A DNA stretch of 64,000 nucleotides from Portunus trituberculatus (Eukaryota; Arthropoda; Malacostraca; Decapoda; Portunidae), in the NCBI RefSeq assembly GCF_017591435.1, contig NC_059276.1, positions 10,003,776-10,067,775 of the forward strand, given 5' to 3'. Below, in pieces: positions 1 to 42,793 of this stretch. Position 1 is the first letter of the stretch. Every line of letters begins with the position of its first letter. The notes under the pieces were generated by a model that was not told the origin of the DNA, searched no databases, and saw only the letters and a list, made by a program, of their open reading frames with translations. A program made the translations under genes and the position numbers.

Positions 1-87
1 AGCGTCCCTTCACCCACCGCACACAGCCCCTTCTAGTCACTCCTTCTGCAGGTACTAACTCCACTACCACCAACACTTGCCTTACAG

Positions 88-30122
<30,035 letters not shown>

Positions 30123-31214
30123 GACGCCAGTACAAGCCCGCACGGGCCCCGGGCCTGCACGGGTACGGCAGCACAAGTGACCCGCCACGGCCGGCCTCGC
30201 CCGCCGCGCCACCGCGCACGATGACGCAACACCTTTTTGCTACCAGATAATACTCCTGACTGATTTGCTGTTGCTAAGTATTTTACAGATGAAGAGAGTT
30301 AGGCGGGGACCAAGGTGGGAGCTGCAGCACGGCGGCCGCCCCTGGGCCCCGCCTGCCGCTGCCTCCCGCCCCCCAGCCCACCCGCTCACCCCGGGGCTGC
30401 CTGGGGCTCCCTGGGGCTGCCTCGCCGAGCCGCTGGCCTCGCTCAGAAGCGGCGACGCGCGCCTTCGTGTCCAGGACGAGACTCTGCCCCGTAGCGGCCA
30501 CGCAGGACACGCCCCTCGCCCCGTGCCTCGAGAACACAAGGGCCCGCCGAGCAGGACGGGCGGCGGCGTGGAGCACGGCAGCTGGTGGCGGGGCCCGGCC
30601 GGCGCCCCGGCAATACTCCCCACGCCCCTCCCCCGGCCCGGCCAGGCGGAAGGGAGCGGAAACAGTCTCAGCATTTACACATAAGTACCGTCCCGTTTGT
30701 TTTGTACATAACAAAACAGTGTTTCGTCAAGGAACTCAAGAGCGGCGTCGCTCGGCCGAGGTGTGTTGAGTTTCGTCGCAAACTAATGTATATTATTTGA
30801 CTTTTGTGCTACAGTGGAAGTTTTCAATATTTATATTTCTTGTGCTGATTGTTACTGTTCCAACTGATCTGTGATAACACGTCTGTGTAGATACAAGAGC
30901 GTGACGCGGTGTGGCGCCAACCCCCCTCCCCTCACCCCCTCACTCCCAACGTTACGCCCCCTCCTCCTCCACCCCTCCCCTGCTCCCCCCCTCCTCTCTC
31001 ACCTCTTCTCGGCTTCACTATAATCAACTATAGCAGCCGCCTCAGCAGTGACCCCGTGACCTCCAGCGACCTGCGCCTCCTGGCCTGACCTCACCTCACC
31101 CCTCGCCGTGTGACCTTGTGTGGACGGAGGCGAGCTGGACCCTTCACCCTTCACCCCTCACCCCTCAATCCTTCCTTCACTTTCCTTCCCTAATCTATCG
31201 TCACAACACACTGC

Positions 31215-31303
31215 ATCCTCCTCCTCCTCCTCCTCCTCCTCCTCCTCCTCCTCCTCCTCCTCCTCCTCCTCCTCCTCCTCCTCCTCCTCCTCCTCCTCCT
31301 CCT
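31215..31303 (+). repeat. (TCC)n microsatellite, about 29 units
   Basis: A pure TCC run in the putative eag 3' UTR. Poly-Pro, poly-Ser and poly-Arg frames across it are artefacts. Confidence 0.97.
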
Positions 31304-34300
31304 TGGGCCACAGCAGGATAATACTCGTAACCCCTCGAAGCTTCCGTGAGCCTTCCTTCGTACCCTCGTCCTGACCCTCGTCCTCACAACTGCTGCTTCT
31401 TTCGGCACGCTAACGTTACGGTGTTCTCGCGGCGTGTCGTGTCTCAATACTAGACTTCCTGCGTATATAAGAGCTTGTTCCGCATCTCCGTGACGTGTGT
31501 GCGTGAGTGAGTGAGTGATTGCGTGAGTGGGTGAGTAAGTGTCGGTTTTTTTAGTATACGGTGAAATGTAGTGAGTGAAGAGTTGAAATGGTGGGTAAAA
31601 GCGGTTTTATTCAGTATACGGTGATGATATATAGTGAGTTAGTGAGTTACGAGTGAGTGAGTGAGTGAGTAAGGAGGTTTATGAGTGACTGGGTTATCAA
31701 AAGCGTAATTTTAATGGTGACGAAGTGAAAGACGAGGAAACCTATGATAAACTTAGCACCCAAAATGGCCACATGTTCCCCGATCCCCCCCTCACCCCGA
31801 ACACACACCTGTACACACCTTCACCTGTCCACCTTCCTCTCCTCACCTAATCTGTCCTGTCGTAGCCATCCGCTTTGCTCCACACACTCCACAACAGAAG
31901 CATTCCTCTTGTGTACGGAACATTCCAAGCTGAGAGTGTTTAGCGTGTCACTCCACCTCTCCACTCCACCTTCCCGCTCACACTCCACACACAGACACAT
32001 ACACACATACACACACACACTCCTTGGCTGTTTCACCGTCCAGCACTGTTCTCTTCACCAAATGGCTGTTCTCCCCCTTCAAGAACACTTAACTAAAGGC
32101 TCCGCGGGTGTTCTTCTTCACGTTCTCTCAGCTTATTGCCGACAGCTGGAATACGAGTGTTGCTATTGATGGTGTTTTTAATCGAGTTTACTTTCCCCCC
32201 TGTGTGTTCCGTCACAGCATATCGTCCCTTCGTGGGCTGCTTCTGCGCCGCCTCCTGTCTCCTTCAGATCACCCAGCTCCTCCTTCGTGTCCTTCCTTCA
32301 TGTCTTTCTTCCGTGTCCTTCCCTCATCATGTCCGCATTCTCAAACGTTTCGGTGTCTTAACCTCGACTGCTTTCAATGCCTTCTAGTGAGTTCCGATGT
32401 TTCCAAGGGTGTTGTTTATGTCTCCAGGGAGCCGAACAAAGGTTTGGCACCAGTGGGGAACACAACACCTATGAGAGACGGTACAGTCACCTCTGTGGGC
32501 TTTGAAAACAGTATGAGTGAGTCGGAAGAGTTTTAGAATGAAGGGCTTCGTCTCCACGTCCTTCCACACTCCCAGAATTCCAGCGCGGGACGCCGAATTC
32601 TGTAGCTTTGTCTCTTGTGTCTCCCTCTTCGCCTTCTTCAGTAGACAGGACCCGGAAGCTTAGCGACGCCCCTGCAGAAGACCACGCGCCCATGTGGTTC
32701 CCCTCCCTCGCTCCCTGGCACCCGGTTCTCCACTGCCACGCTAAACACAGACCTTGGGGAAACGGACGATCAAAATTTCTGTTCTCAATGCTTCTCTCTG
32801 ACCCCGTAGCCTCCTTGGTAGCGGCCGCTTTGTGTTCTCCGACAGCGTAGTGTAGTAGTAGTTGCTAGGATGATTCTGTCCCTTCCTCACGCCATGCTAC
32901 CTGTCTCTCTGTCTCTTTGTCTCTCTCGGTTTCGGTCTCGCATATACCAGGGTCTTCAGTCTTGTCTTTTCTTCGTCTCTAGTCTTAATTTTCCTTCGTC
33001 TTCTGTTTTCTTGATGTCTTCTTCTACTTCCCTCTTTCTCTCCTCGTGTTTTCATTGGTAATCTTTTTTAAATAGCCATCGAGTCAGTCACGTGTGCAAT
33101 AAACCAACTAAGAGAAACCAAACACGAAGAAAACGAGAGAAACAACTTGAAATTCCAACGAGAAACAAAACTCGGCGACTCACACTAAAGAAAACGAGGG
33201 TCGTGTTGCGGGTAAGACTCAAACATTTTTTCTATTTACCACGAGACGATTCCCCTTCAGCCTGCAAGCACGCGGGGGCCGTTCCAACTCGCCATTCATT
33301 GTGTCGTTGGTGCATTGTCATTGTATAAACCATTATTCATGTGATGCATTGTAGCTTTGTGCTGTGTGACCTTCGTCGGGGCCTGCTGGAGGAGGAACTA
33401 CCCCGCCTGGTGGTTCCTCATGATGGTTTCCTGCTGGTTTGCTTCCTTGGTGATTCCTCTTACCCTGGACTCATTCTTCGCTATTTCTCTTATTCTAGTT
33501 ACGTTTTCTTGCTTCCTTTCTGCTTCTTTCTCCCTATTTCTGTAGTTTTCCTTCTTTCCTTCTTTCTATATCTTGTTTTGGTGACTTCTTTCTTCTTCTC
33601 CTTTCGTTCTTCCATACACACTCATATCTTTCTTAATTGTTCCCATTTCTCTTATTCCAGTTACGTTTTCTTGCTTCCTTTCTGCTTCTTTTTCCCTATT
33701 TCTTAATTTTCCTTCTCTCCTTCCTTGTTTTCTTCTCGTGACTTTTACGAGCATATCTTCCTTCCCTCCTTCCTTCCTTTCTTCCTTCCATACACACTCG
33801 AATCTTCCTTCATTTTTCTCCATTTGTGTTCAGTTCAAGATTATCTCTCCTATATTTCTGTCTCTGTTTTTCTTTTTTTTTTCCTTTTCACTGCGATTTG
33901 TTCTTTCTTTCATTCCTTTTCTCTTGCTGGTGGCTTTCCTCGGCACTTCACTTACTTAATTTCTTTCCAGTTCAAGATTATTTCCCCGTTCTTTCTGTGT
34001 TTTATTCTTTTCACTGATTTGTTCTTTCTTTCCTTCCTTTCCTATCTTCTTTCCTCTTGTTGTGGCTTTCTTCATCACTTTACGTAATTAATTTCTTTCT
34101 TTCACTCTTAATTCTCTATTTTTCTTCCGATATACATTTGTTTTTCCATCCTCAATTTTCTCACAACTATTAATCTTCGTTTCTTCCCAAAATCTAATAG
34201 TTTTCTTCCCTAGTGGCTTTCCTCCTTCTTCCTTCTTCTTCCACCTAATCTCTCTTCTATCAGCCTTTATTCTTCTCTTCCCTCTTTATCTTTTCCTTTC

Positions 34301-34607
34301 TTAATTACATGTTTTTATCTATTTCTCTAACTCCTTCTTTCGTTCTTTCCAGTCATATTTTTCTTCATTGTCTATCTTTTCATTTATTTTATCCTTTCTT
34401 TCTCATATTCCATCTTTGTCTCTCCTTTCCTTCCCTTTTCCTTTTCTTAATGCATCTTTTTCTACTTTCCTCTACTGACACTCTCCTTTCCTCCTTCCCT
34501 CTTTTCTTCTTCCTTCACTTCCTGATATCCTTCACCTCTTCTTTCCCCAGGGTAATCCTTCCTTCCCAAACGTGGCTCTTATCCTTCAAAGGTCCTCGAA
34601 ATGGCTA

Positions 34608-34617
34608 ACACACACGC

Positions 34618-34672
<55 letters not shown>

Positions 34673-34713
34673 AAGTCGCTGTAAAATATTGGTGGCAGCG
34701 GTGGGATAGACAC

Positions 34714-34808
<95 letters not shown>

Positions 34809-34844
34809 CTGTAATATATATTGGTGGCAGCGGTGGGATAGACA

Positions 34845-34912
<68 letters not shown>
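34608..34912 (+). repeat. CA/GA arrays with a duplicated 40-bp module
   Basis: CA runs at 34608-34670, 34726-34776 and 34848-34912, plus a GA run at 34776-34805, alternate with two copies of a module. The module is AGTCGCTGTAAAATATT-like sequence followed by GGTGGCAGCGGTGGGATAGA, then CACA (34673-34714 and 34804-34846). Confidence 0.93.
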
Positions 34913-34913
<1 letters not shown>

Positions 34914-35167
34914 CCTACAGCAAAAAATAGGGACCATGGTGCATAGGTAGGAGTCACTAACTGGGTGAGAAACCCCCTGGGAGGACCTCTGAATACCCCC
35001 AAGGCACAATACTCAGGGGATTTTTCTCTCCTCCCCTCCCTCCCCTTCCCTCCCTCCGTCAGATAAGGTTGCACAACTGTTCTAAGCTTGCGAAGGTCAC
35101 TGACATTGTATCATAAAGTGGCATAATTCAAAATATTCCCATAATCATGTATCTTTATGCAATAACA

Positions 35168-35345
35168 AATAAATTACGGATCTGACTTCAATACAACGCT
35201 TTCCATACAGTTTGTTTTTTGAGTGTGTGGGATGGGCGCTCTTTCACTCCCGTCCCGTCCCCGCATACAACCTAGATCTCCTTCATTATACAAAATATAA
35301 TGTATATACAGCACTGTACAAATATTACATCTTTCAGGTAATAAA
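35168..35345 (+). promoter_or_regulatory. Candidate poly(A) signals (AATAAA) for eag
   Basis: AATAAA occurs at 35168-35173 and 35340-35345, in AT-rich sequence about 5 kb after the eag stop and ahead of the next gene. Long 3' UTRs are usual for neuronal channel genes. An earlier AATAAA at 33098 is an alternative. Without transcript data the choice is open. Confidence 0.3.
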
Positions 35346-35984
35346 GTTTTAATTTCATTCTTACCCTGACCTTTCTCTGTTCTATTTCCTGGCATTTATA
35401 CACGCGTGGTGACGCTGATGGAGCTCTGAAGGTACAAAAGATATAGAAGTACCTAATAACATCTCTGAACTACAACAAGAGTAAAGGTTAAATATACTTT
35501 TAAAGGTCTCAGATACTCTCTCAATAACTAAATAGGTCAAAACATGAACGATTCAATACAGAAAATTAATCAACATTTTTCTACCAAAGCCATAAATCAT
35601 AAACCTTTGAAAGTCACGCACCAACAACTCCATTAAAGGTTAAATCTCTGAAATGGCTCAAATAGACACTTACTAACTAAACACATCAAACAGGAACGAA
35701 TAAAAACACACAAAAAAACTAATCAACATTATTCTATCATGCCCAAATATCTTAAATCTTTGAAAATAACGTATCACCAACTCCACTAAGCGTTATACAC
35801 TCAGAAATGGCTCAAATACACCCTCAATGACTAAACACGTCAAATAAGGACGAATCAACACGAAAATAAACTAGCATCTCATTTTTCTTAACCTAGACCA
35901 AACCATAAGGCTCTAAAAATCACAAAGAAATCTGGGAATGACGTGCAATGAAGCCTATACTTTACTGTGGTTACCCTGAGAACA

Positions 35985-36400
35985 CTGACACGTGGGGAAA
36001 GAGAACAAAAAAGCGTAAAACATCAGTGGCATCATATACACGCCTTTAGGAACATCTACTCTCATAAGCACTTCCCAAAATTTAGAGAAATTGACACAAA
36101 CCCTAGAAATATTGACTCAAGGGGATTTAACGTGAGGAAAGAGAAGATCAAAACAACTGTAGCACCAAATACACGCCTTAAGGAACGTTTACTCTCATTA
36201 CTTCCTACCAAAACCTTAAAGAAATCAACACACACCTCAGAAATATTGACTCAAGGGAAATAACGTGGGGGAAAGAGAAAATCAAAACAACTGTGGCACC
36301 GTATACACGCCTTAAGGAAAGTTTACTCTCATTACTTCCTCCCAAAAACCATAGAAAATCAGCACAAACACTAGAAATATTGACTCAAGCGGAAATACCA
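35985..36400 (+). repeat. ~137-bp tandem repeat, three copies, upstream of IR gene
   Basis: Units share GTGGGGAAAGAGAA, CACGCCTTAAGGAA, TTTACTCTCATTACTTCCT and GAAATATTGACTCAAG. Copies start near 35988, 36130 and 36266. A related but more degenerate array precedes them (35480-35880). Confidence 0.8.
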
Positions 36401-36779
36401 TCAAAACACACTCAAAACACCACCAAAACTCGCTCCATTGAAGACATCATTACTTATTTTCAAGTCCCCGAGGCCACAGTCGAGGTGAATTAAAGTGTGA
36501 TGCTTCGAGAGTAAATAATAAACCTCTTCATCTTGATTTTTGCCTCTGAAAATGTTAGATGACTGAGAAGGAAGTGGGAAGGAATGTCAGGAGGAGAAGG
36601 AAGAGGAGCAAGATCAAGCAGAAAGGCACATCTACTATATCAGTCCACACATCACTCACAAGCCACACAGAGTCCCTTCTCAGCTCCCTCTATTCTTCCT
36701 CCTCCTCTAAGGGACACAGCTTGACAATAAGAAGCCCTAAAAGATCCCAGCACCCTAGAAACACGTGCAACACTTCCAG

Positions 36780-36869
36780 GAAACCCCAAGGAAGGCTCTG
36801 GTGGATATGAACAAGGCAGTGGCGCCATACCTCCCCGTCGGTCGCTGTCTGAGGGTGGCGCTGACGAAG
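36780..36869 (+). CDS. IR exon 1 (first recognised)
   Basis: The donor GTACGA at 36870 is firm. The 5' boundary is less certain: an in-frame stop at 36756 and the AG of CACTTCCAG at 36779 suggest an acceptor there, but a start at Met 36807 is possible. It encodes VDMNKAVAPYLPVGRCLRVA, then LTK, the usual GRxLRVA entry into the S1 ligand-binding half. If translation started at the Met the protein would lack a signal peptide, so an upstream exon is preferred. Confidence 0.7.
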
Positions 36870-37341
36870 GTACGAGTTTTGAGTCAGCGTAGGTGCAGTG
36901 ATGGGGTATGTTAGTGATATATAGGCCTGTATTCTAAAACGCTTTGCTCCCTCACCATCACTGCTTTCCAAAGGCTCCAGTTGAAGATACTCGTGTTTTG
37001 AGAGTTTTTCTATGGTTCTGGTGATAGGTCGGCAAGATTTCTCGTTTGTTAAAAGGAGAAACTGTATTAAAAACCCCGCTAGTTGTCTCTGTGGCCTTGG
37101 AAAGTTGTCGTAGTGAGAGGAGGTGTTTCTGTATACGGGATAATGCTCTAGTGATAAGTGAAACGTGTGCATATGATTAGGTTACGAATTAAATATTAAG
37201 GGAAGATGCAAGAAGCCATAATTGTGACTCTCTCTCTCTCTCTCTCCTCACAGTGGCCGCCCTATGTGGATGGCTGGAACCCCGACTATACCGGCTGGTG
37301 TATTGAAATGTTTGACGTGATACTGGAGAGCCTAAACATCT

Positions 37342-37427
<86 letters not shown>

Positions 37428-39869
37428 TGTCCTCCTTACATTCTTCTCATCTCTCCTTCAATTTCATCTTTTCTTCCTTTTCTCAATCTTATTTCTCTAT
37501 TTTCTACTTTTATTTCTTTTGTTTCCTTATGTTTCCTTCTTTTTCTTATTTTTATTTATCCAGGTTGTCCTTTCTCAATTTTCTCTCCTTCAATTTCATC
37601 TTTCCTTTTCTCAAATTTTCTCTATTTTCCACTTCCATTTCTCTAGTTTCCTTATATTTCCTATTTCTTAATTCTTTTCCTCCAGGTTCCCAATTTTTTC
37701 TTCTCGTCTCTCCTTCAATTTAATCTTTCCTTCTTTTTTCTCGGCCTTATTTCTCCATTTTCTATTTTCATTTCTCTAGTTTCCTTCTATTTCCTTCAAT
37801 TTCTTATTTCTATTTCTCCAGGTCCTCAACTGTTCCTTCCTTTCTCAATCTCCTCGTCTCTCTTTCAGTTTCACCTTTCCTTCCTTTTCTCAACCTTTTT
37901 TTCTATTTTCTTCTCTCATTTCTCTAGTTTCCTCATATCTCCTTCCTTTTCTTAACCTTCCCTCCTATTTTCCATTTCCATTTCCCCAGGATCCCTATTT
38001 CTTCCTTCATTTCTCAACTTTTCCTTATTACCAACGTGTTATTTCTCCTCGCCATCACGATTACTCTGACACAGCCTCTAACTCTCGCTCTATTCAATCT
38101 CCTCCCTTTACGCCGCCAGCCACGAGTATCTGGAGCCTCCCGATGGCCTCTGGGGCGCTAAGTTCCCTAATGGTTCTTGGTTCGGGATGATGGGAATGCT
38201 ACATAGAAGGGTGAGTGGGTACAGTATGGCCGGTAGACGTGAAGCTGGTACAGTATAGTTGGTACAGGTTATATTGGTACAGGTTAACTAATGAATAAAA
38301 ACATGAAAATAAATTATATAACACGTAATAATGAAAAGAAAACATCATTGCAATATAAATAAGGAAATGAAAATGGCTTGATTGGAACAAAAGAGATCAT
38401 TTAGTTAGTCTCAGTTTTTTTCACACTTATTTTTCTTTATTTTTCAATTTTTTTATCGCTATTTATTCTTCACTATCATAACCTTCTCCTTTTTTCATTG
38501 TTTTCATGTTTATTAATCCATACAAGACAAATTACCACTATTTTCCACGAGTTTAGTTCATTTTTTCATTTCTTTTCCTTTCTTTTCTATTCTTTATTTC
38601 ATGTACTTAATTTTCCAGAGATTATTCGCCATTGAGCCTTTTCAAACTCACTACTCCCATCTCTTCATAATATTTTTCTTCATTGCCATTATGTTTATTA
38701 ATCGAATTCATCACTTTTTTTCATGAGTTAAGTTCATATTGAATTCCATTTGTTTTTCTCGTAATATTCTTTTTATCACTGTTAGTTATCATGTTTATCA
38801 ATCTACACAAGGCAATTTATCACTTTTTCCACGAGTTAAGTTCATATCTAATTCCTTTTCTTTTCTTTCAAAGTTTATTCCGAGTATGTCTTTCTAAACT
38901 GACTGACTCCCACTCTCTCTTCGTCATAAAATTCGTCTTCTTTTATTGCCACATGTTGATCAATCCACACAAGACAAATGATCACTTTTTTCCGCAAGTT
39001 TAGTGTATTTCTTTCACTCCTTATCCTTTGTTTTAATTGGCTATTTCATGTACGCAATTTTCCAAAGCGATTACTCACCACTGAACCTTTCCAAACTGAC
39101 TCCTCGCACCATCTCTTCGTCATAATATTCTTCTTTTTTACGGTTTTCATGTTTATCAACCCAATTTATCAGTTTATTCATGAGTTAAGGTCATATTTTT
39201 TTCCTTTTAACCTCTATAATATTTCAAAGAGTATATTTACCATTATGTCTTTCCAAACTGACTCCTCGCACCATCTCTTCGTCATAATATTCTTCTTTTT
39301 TTACGGTTTTCATGTTTATCAACCCAATTTATCAGTTTATTCATAAGTTAAGTTCATATTTTTCTTTTAACCTCTATAATATTTCAAAGAGTTTATTCCG
39401 AGTGTCCTTCCAAACTAACTCCCTCCCTCTCTTCGCCAGGAGGTGGACGTAGCTATTGGTCCCTTTGGAGTAACGCTGGAGAGAACCAAGGTAGCTGACT
39501 TCAGTGTCCCTATCACGGCCACGGACCACGCCATTCTCTACAGCAGACCGCAGATTGAACCGGATCTTTTGGGCTTCATTAAACCTTTCACTCCTCTGGT
39601 GTGTTAATGTGCAAGGGGAGACAGAAAATGGTATGGAGAGATAGAAAACGAGGGATAAAAAGGGTGACTATGCTATACTAAAGAAAATGGAGGTTGAATT
39701 GATGTATATAGACGTCAGAGAAAGATTAAAGGAATGGATGGATTGTGGGAAGTTACTACAGGTGTGTTTCGTGACAGGTGTGGGCAGGTGTGCTAATTAG
39801 TCTCCTGGTGGTCACGGGAATCGCTCTTGGCCTCCTCGTTCTATCGCCTTCACGACAACGCCGACCCAG

Positions 39870-39931
<62 letters not shown>

Positions 39932-40085
39932 GTCCTCCAAACCTTCACATACCTGTTAGAAATAAAAAAAAAAATAGAGTTATAACACAAATAAATAGAA
40001 GGGAATACAAAGATAATGTATTAATTCTAAGGACATACAGAATTAAATACAAAAATTATAATGGATAATGGAAAATACAAACTAT

Positions 40086-40144
<59 letters not shown>

Positions 40145-40567
40145 CACCAATTCATGTGCGTTTTTGTGTACGTTTTGTCATGAACGTTTCTTATTTCCAG
40201 GACAGCTGATTCAGAAGACCCCAGTTTCCTCTCTTCTTCCTCCTCCTCCTTCTCCTCCTCTTCCTCTTCCTCCTCCTCTTTGTGGGGGTGGCTATGGGGC
40301 TACAGAGCACTGCTGAGCCAACGTGAGTGAGTGAGTGAGTGAGTGAGAAAATGAAAGAGGAATGATGTTTGTGAGTGTGTTGAGTGGCTTAATCAACGAA
40401 TGAGTGAGTGAGTGAGTGAGTGAGTGTTTGAGTGAATGAGTGTATGAGTGAGTGAGTGAGTGTATGAGTGAGTGAGTGAGTGAGTAAATTAAAAAGAGCA
40501 TGAATGAGTGAAAGAATGAAAGAAAGAATTATGGGTAGTGTGAGTGACAGAGAGAAAATGATAAAAA

Positions 40568-40631
<64 letters not shown>

Positions 40632-41493
40632 ACACAAAAAAACAAGATAGAAGTACAACAGAGACACATAAACCAAACAGTATACCTTTCCAATCAATCT
40701 ATCTATCTATCTATCTCTCCCGTAGCTGTCCTGAATCTAAAAGGCGGTGAGGCAGGACGCTTTCTGGCCGGGATGTGGCTTCTCATCTCTCTTATCATTG
40801 CTATAGTTTACCGTTCAAACCTCAAGGCCATGCTGATTGTCCCCAAGGTAAATAACGCACCTGTACTTGATTACCCTCGAGTTTATACTAGTGTTAGTGT
40901 TTAAGGAAGCGGAGAATCGATCCCTTAAGTACCATGACGCGTTTTCATATTCATTTTGCTTACTATTTGATGATTTTATACAGCTTCAGAAACTTATGAG
41001 GATTAAAGTAGTCAAAACTCTGGCCATTAATCTTCTGACCTCCATACACCCTTCCTAATGTCAGTCAAATCATCTAATCACACACAAAACTCATGGTAGA
41101 AATGCGTCCAAGTAAAGAAGGGTTAATCTTCTGACCTCCATAGACTTTTCCTAATATAAATAAAATCGTCTAATCGTACCCAAAACTCACGGTAAAAATG
41201 CATTCCAGTAGTGAGGGAGTTGATTTGAGGTGTTGTGCATCTAGTATTGTGGTGTTTATGTCTTTTGACTGTTTGTTATGAGAAAGAATGGAAATAATGG
41301 AGAGAGAAAGAGGAAAGGGAGAAAGGATACGAGTTTTTTGTCTTCTGTGATGTTAATTCTGACTGTTTGCTTCAATACTAATCATTTTTAGGCATCTTTA
41401 CTTATTTACAGCCACGCACAATCTTTAAACTGGGTAGAAATTATAAAATCTATCTATTTATCTATCTATCCATCTATTTATCTATGTATCTAT

Positions 41494-41544
<51 letters not shown>

Positions 41545-42540
41545 GGCAGGTTCGCGTCCCCTTCGACACACTAGCAGAATTGGTGGACCAGACAGAGGTG
41601 CCCTGGACAATGGCTTTTGGCTCCATCGTGCAAAGCTTCTTCAGGGTAAGCTTAACATGTTCCTTGCTCCAACACCACCACCACCACCACCACCACCACC
41701 ACCACTGCTACCATCACCACCATTACTACCATCACCTTTCTTCTTTTCTCTCTCGTCACAAATTTCTCTTTTCCTGAACTGATACAAAGAGGCAAAACTC
41801 CAAAAACTTACTAATAACCAGTTTCTATTTAATCCACGACCTTCCTACTACTACTACTACTACTACTACTACTTAGCCTGTCCTCTCTTACATAAAAAAA
41901 AAATAATTCTCGTCACAAATTTTTCTTTCCTGAACTGGCTGAAAAAAACGCAAAACTCCAAACAGTCACCAATAACCAGTCCTTCCTACTACCACCACCA
42001 CCACCACCACCACCACCACCACTACTACTACTACTATCATCACCCTCCTCTCTAATCACAAATCTTTCCTGAACCGATAAAAGGAAGCAAAACTCCGCAG
42101 ATCCTCATTAACTAGTTTCTAACCCACGACCTTCCTTGCCTACTTCTATGCTCCCAGTCTGCCTACAACGAAGCGCCCACCTCCACCATGGGCAGAGGGT
42201 GGAAGGGCCGCTCTACCCTCCTCCGTAGCGCTAAGGACATCATCCCTACTGTCATTGGTGGTACTGCTGGTAAGGGTATCAGGAAAATTGAGAAGAACGA
42301 TGAGAGAAAAGGGATGTTGTTTTCCTTCATGTTAATTCTGAGTGTTGTTGTTTTCTCTCAGTTAATTCTGCTCCGAGTTGTGATGATTTTGATGTTTTGT
42401 TTTGTTTTTTCTCGCTCTTTCTTAAATTAGTTATTCGTTTCTAAAGTAAATAGTCTTTCAAATAGCTGGGCTGAAAATAGTTGTACAATTTTTCTTTTAT
42501 GTTGTTTTGTTTGGCTTAGATTAAATAATTGAGGGTGATA

Positions 42541-42600
<60 letters not shown>

Positions 42601-42715
42601 AGGCCTCTACACCAGACACTCATCCACGTATTTGATGGGAAAAGACTTCTCTGAGGTAAGTCAATCCTGCTTTTAGTGCTGAAAAATATTACGTATTGAA
42701 CTAAAAAGGTTAAAA

Positions 42716-42793
<78 letters not shown>

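Larger units (their letters stand above)
30123..36779 (+). other. eag 3' UTR and intergenic gap
   Basis: 6.7 kb without a recognised coding exon. It is GC-rich to about 31450, with (TCC)n at 31215-31303. AATAAA motifs occur at 33098, 35168 and 35340. A pyrimidine-rich degenerate repeat spans 33480-34560, and (AC)n/(GA)n blocks lie at 34608-34912. AT-rich degenerate tandem repeats follow at 35480-36480. The transcript end of eag and the first exon(s) of the downstream receptor presumably lie here, but neither position is proven. Confidence 0.75.
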
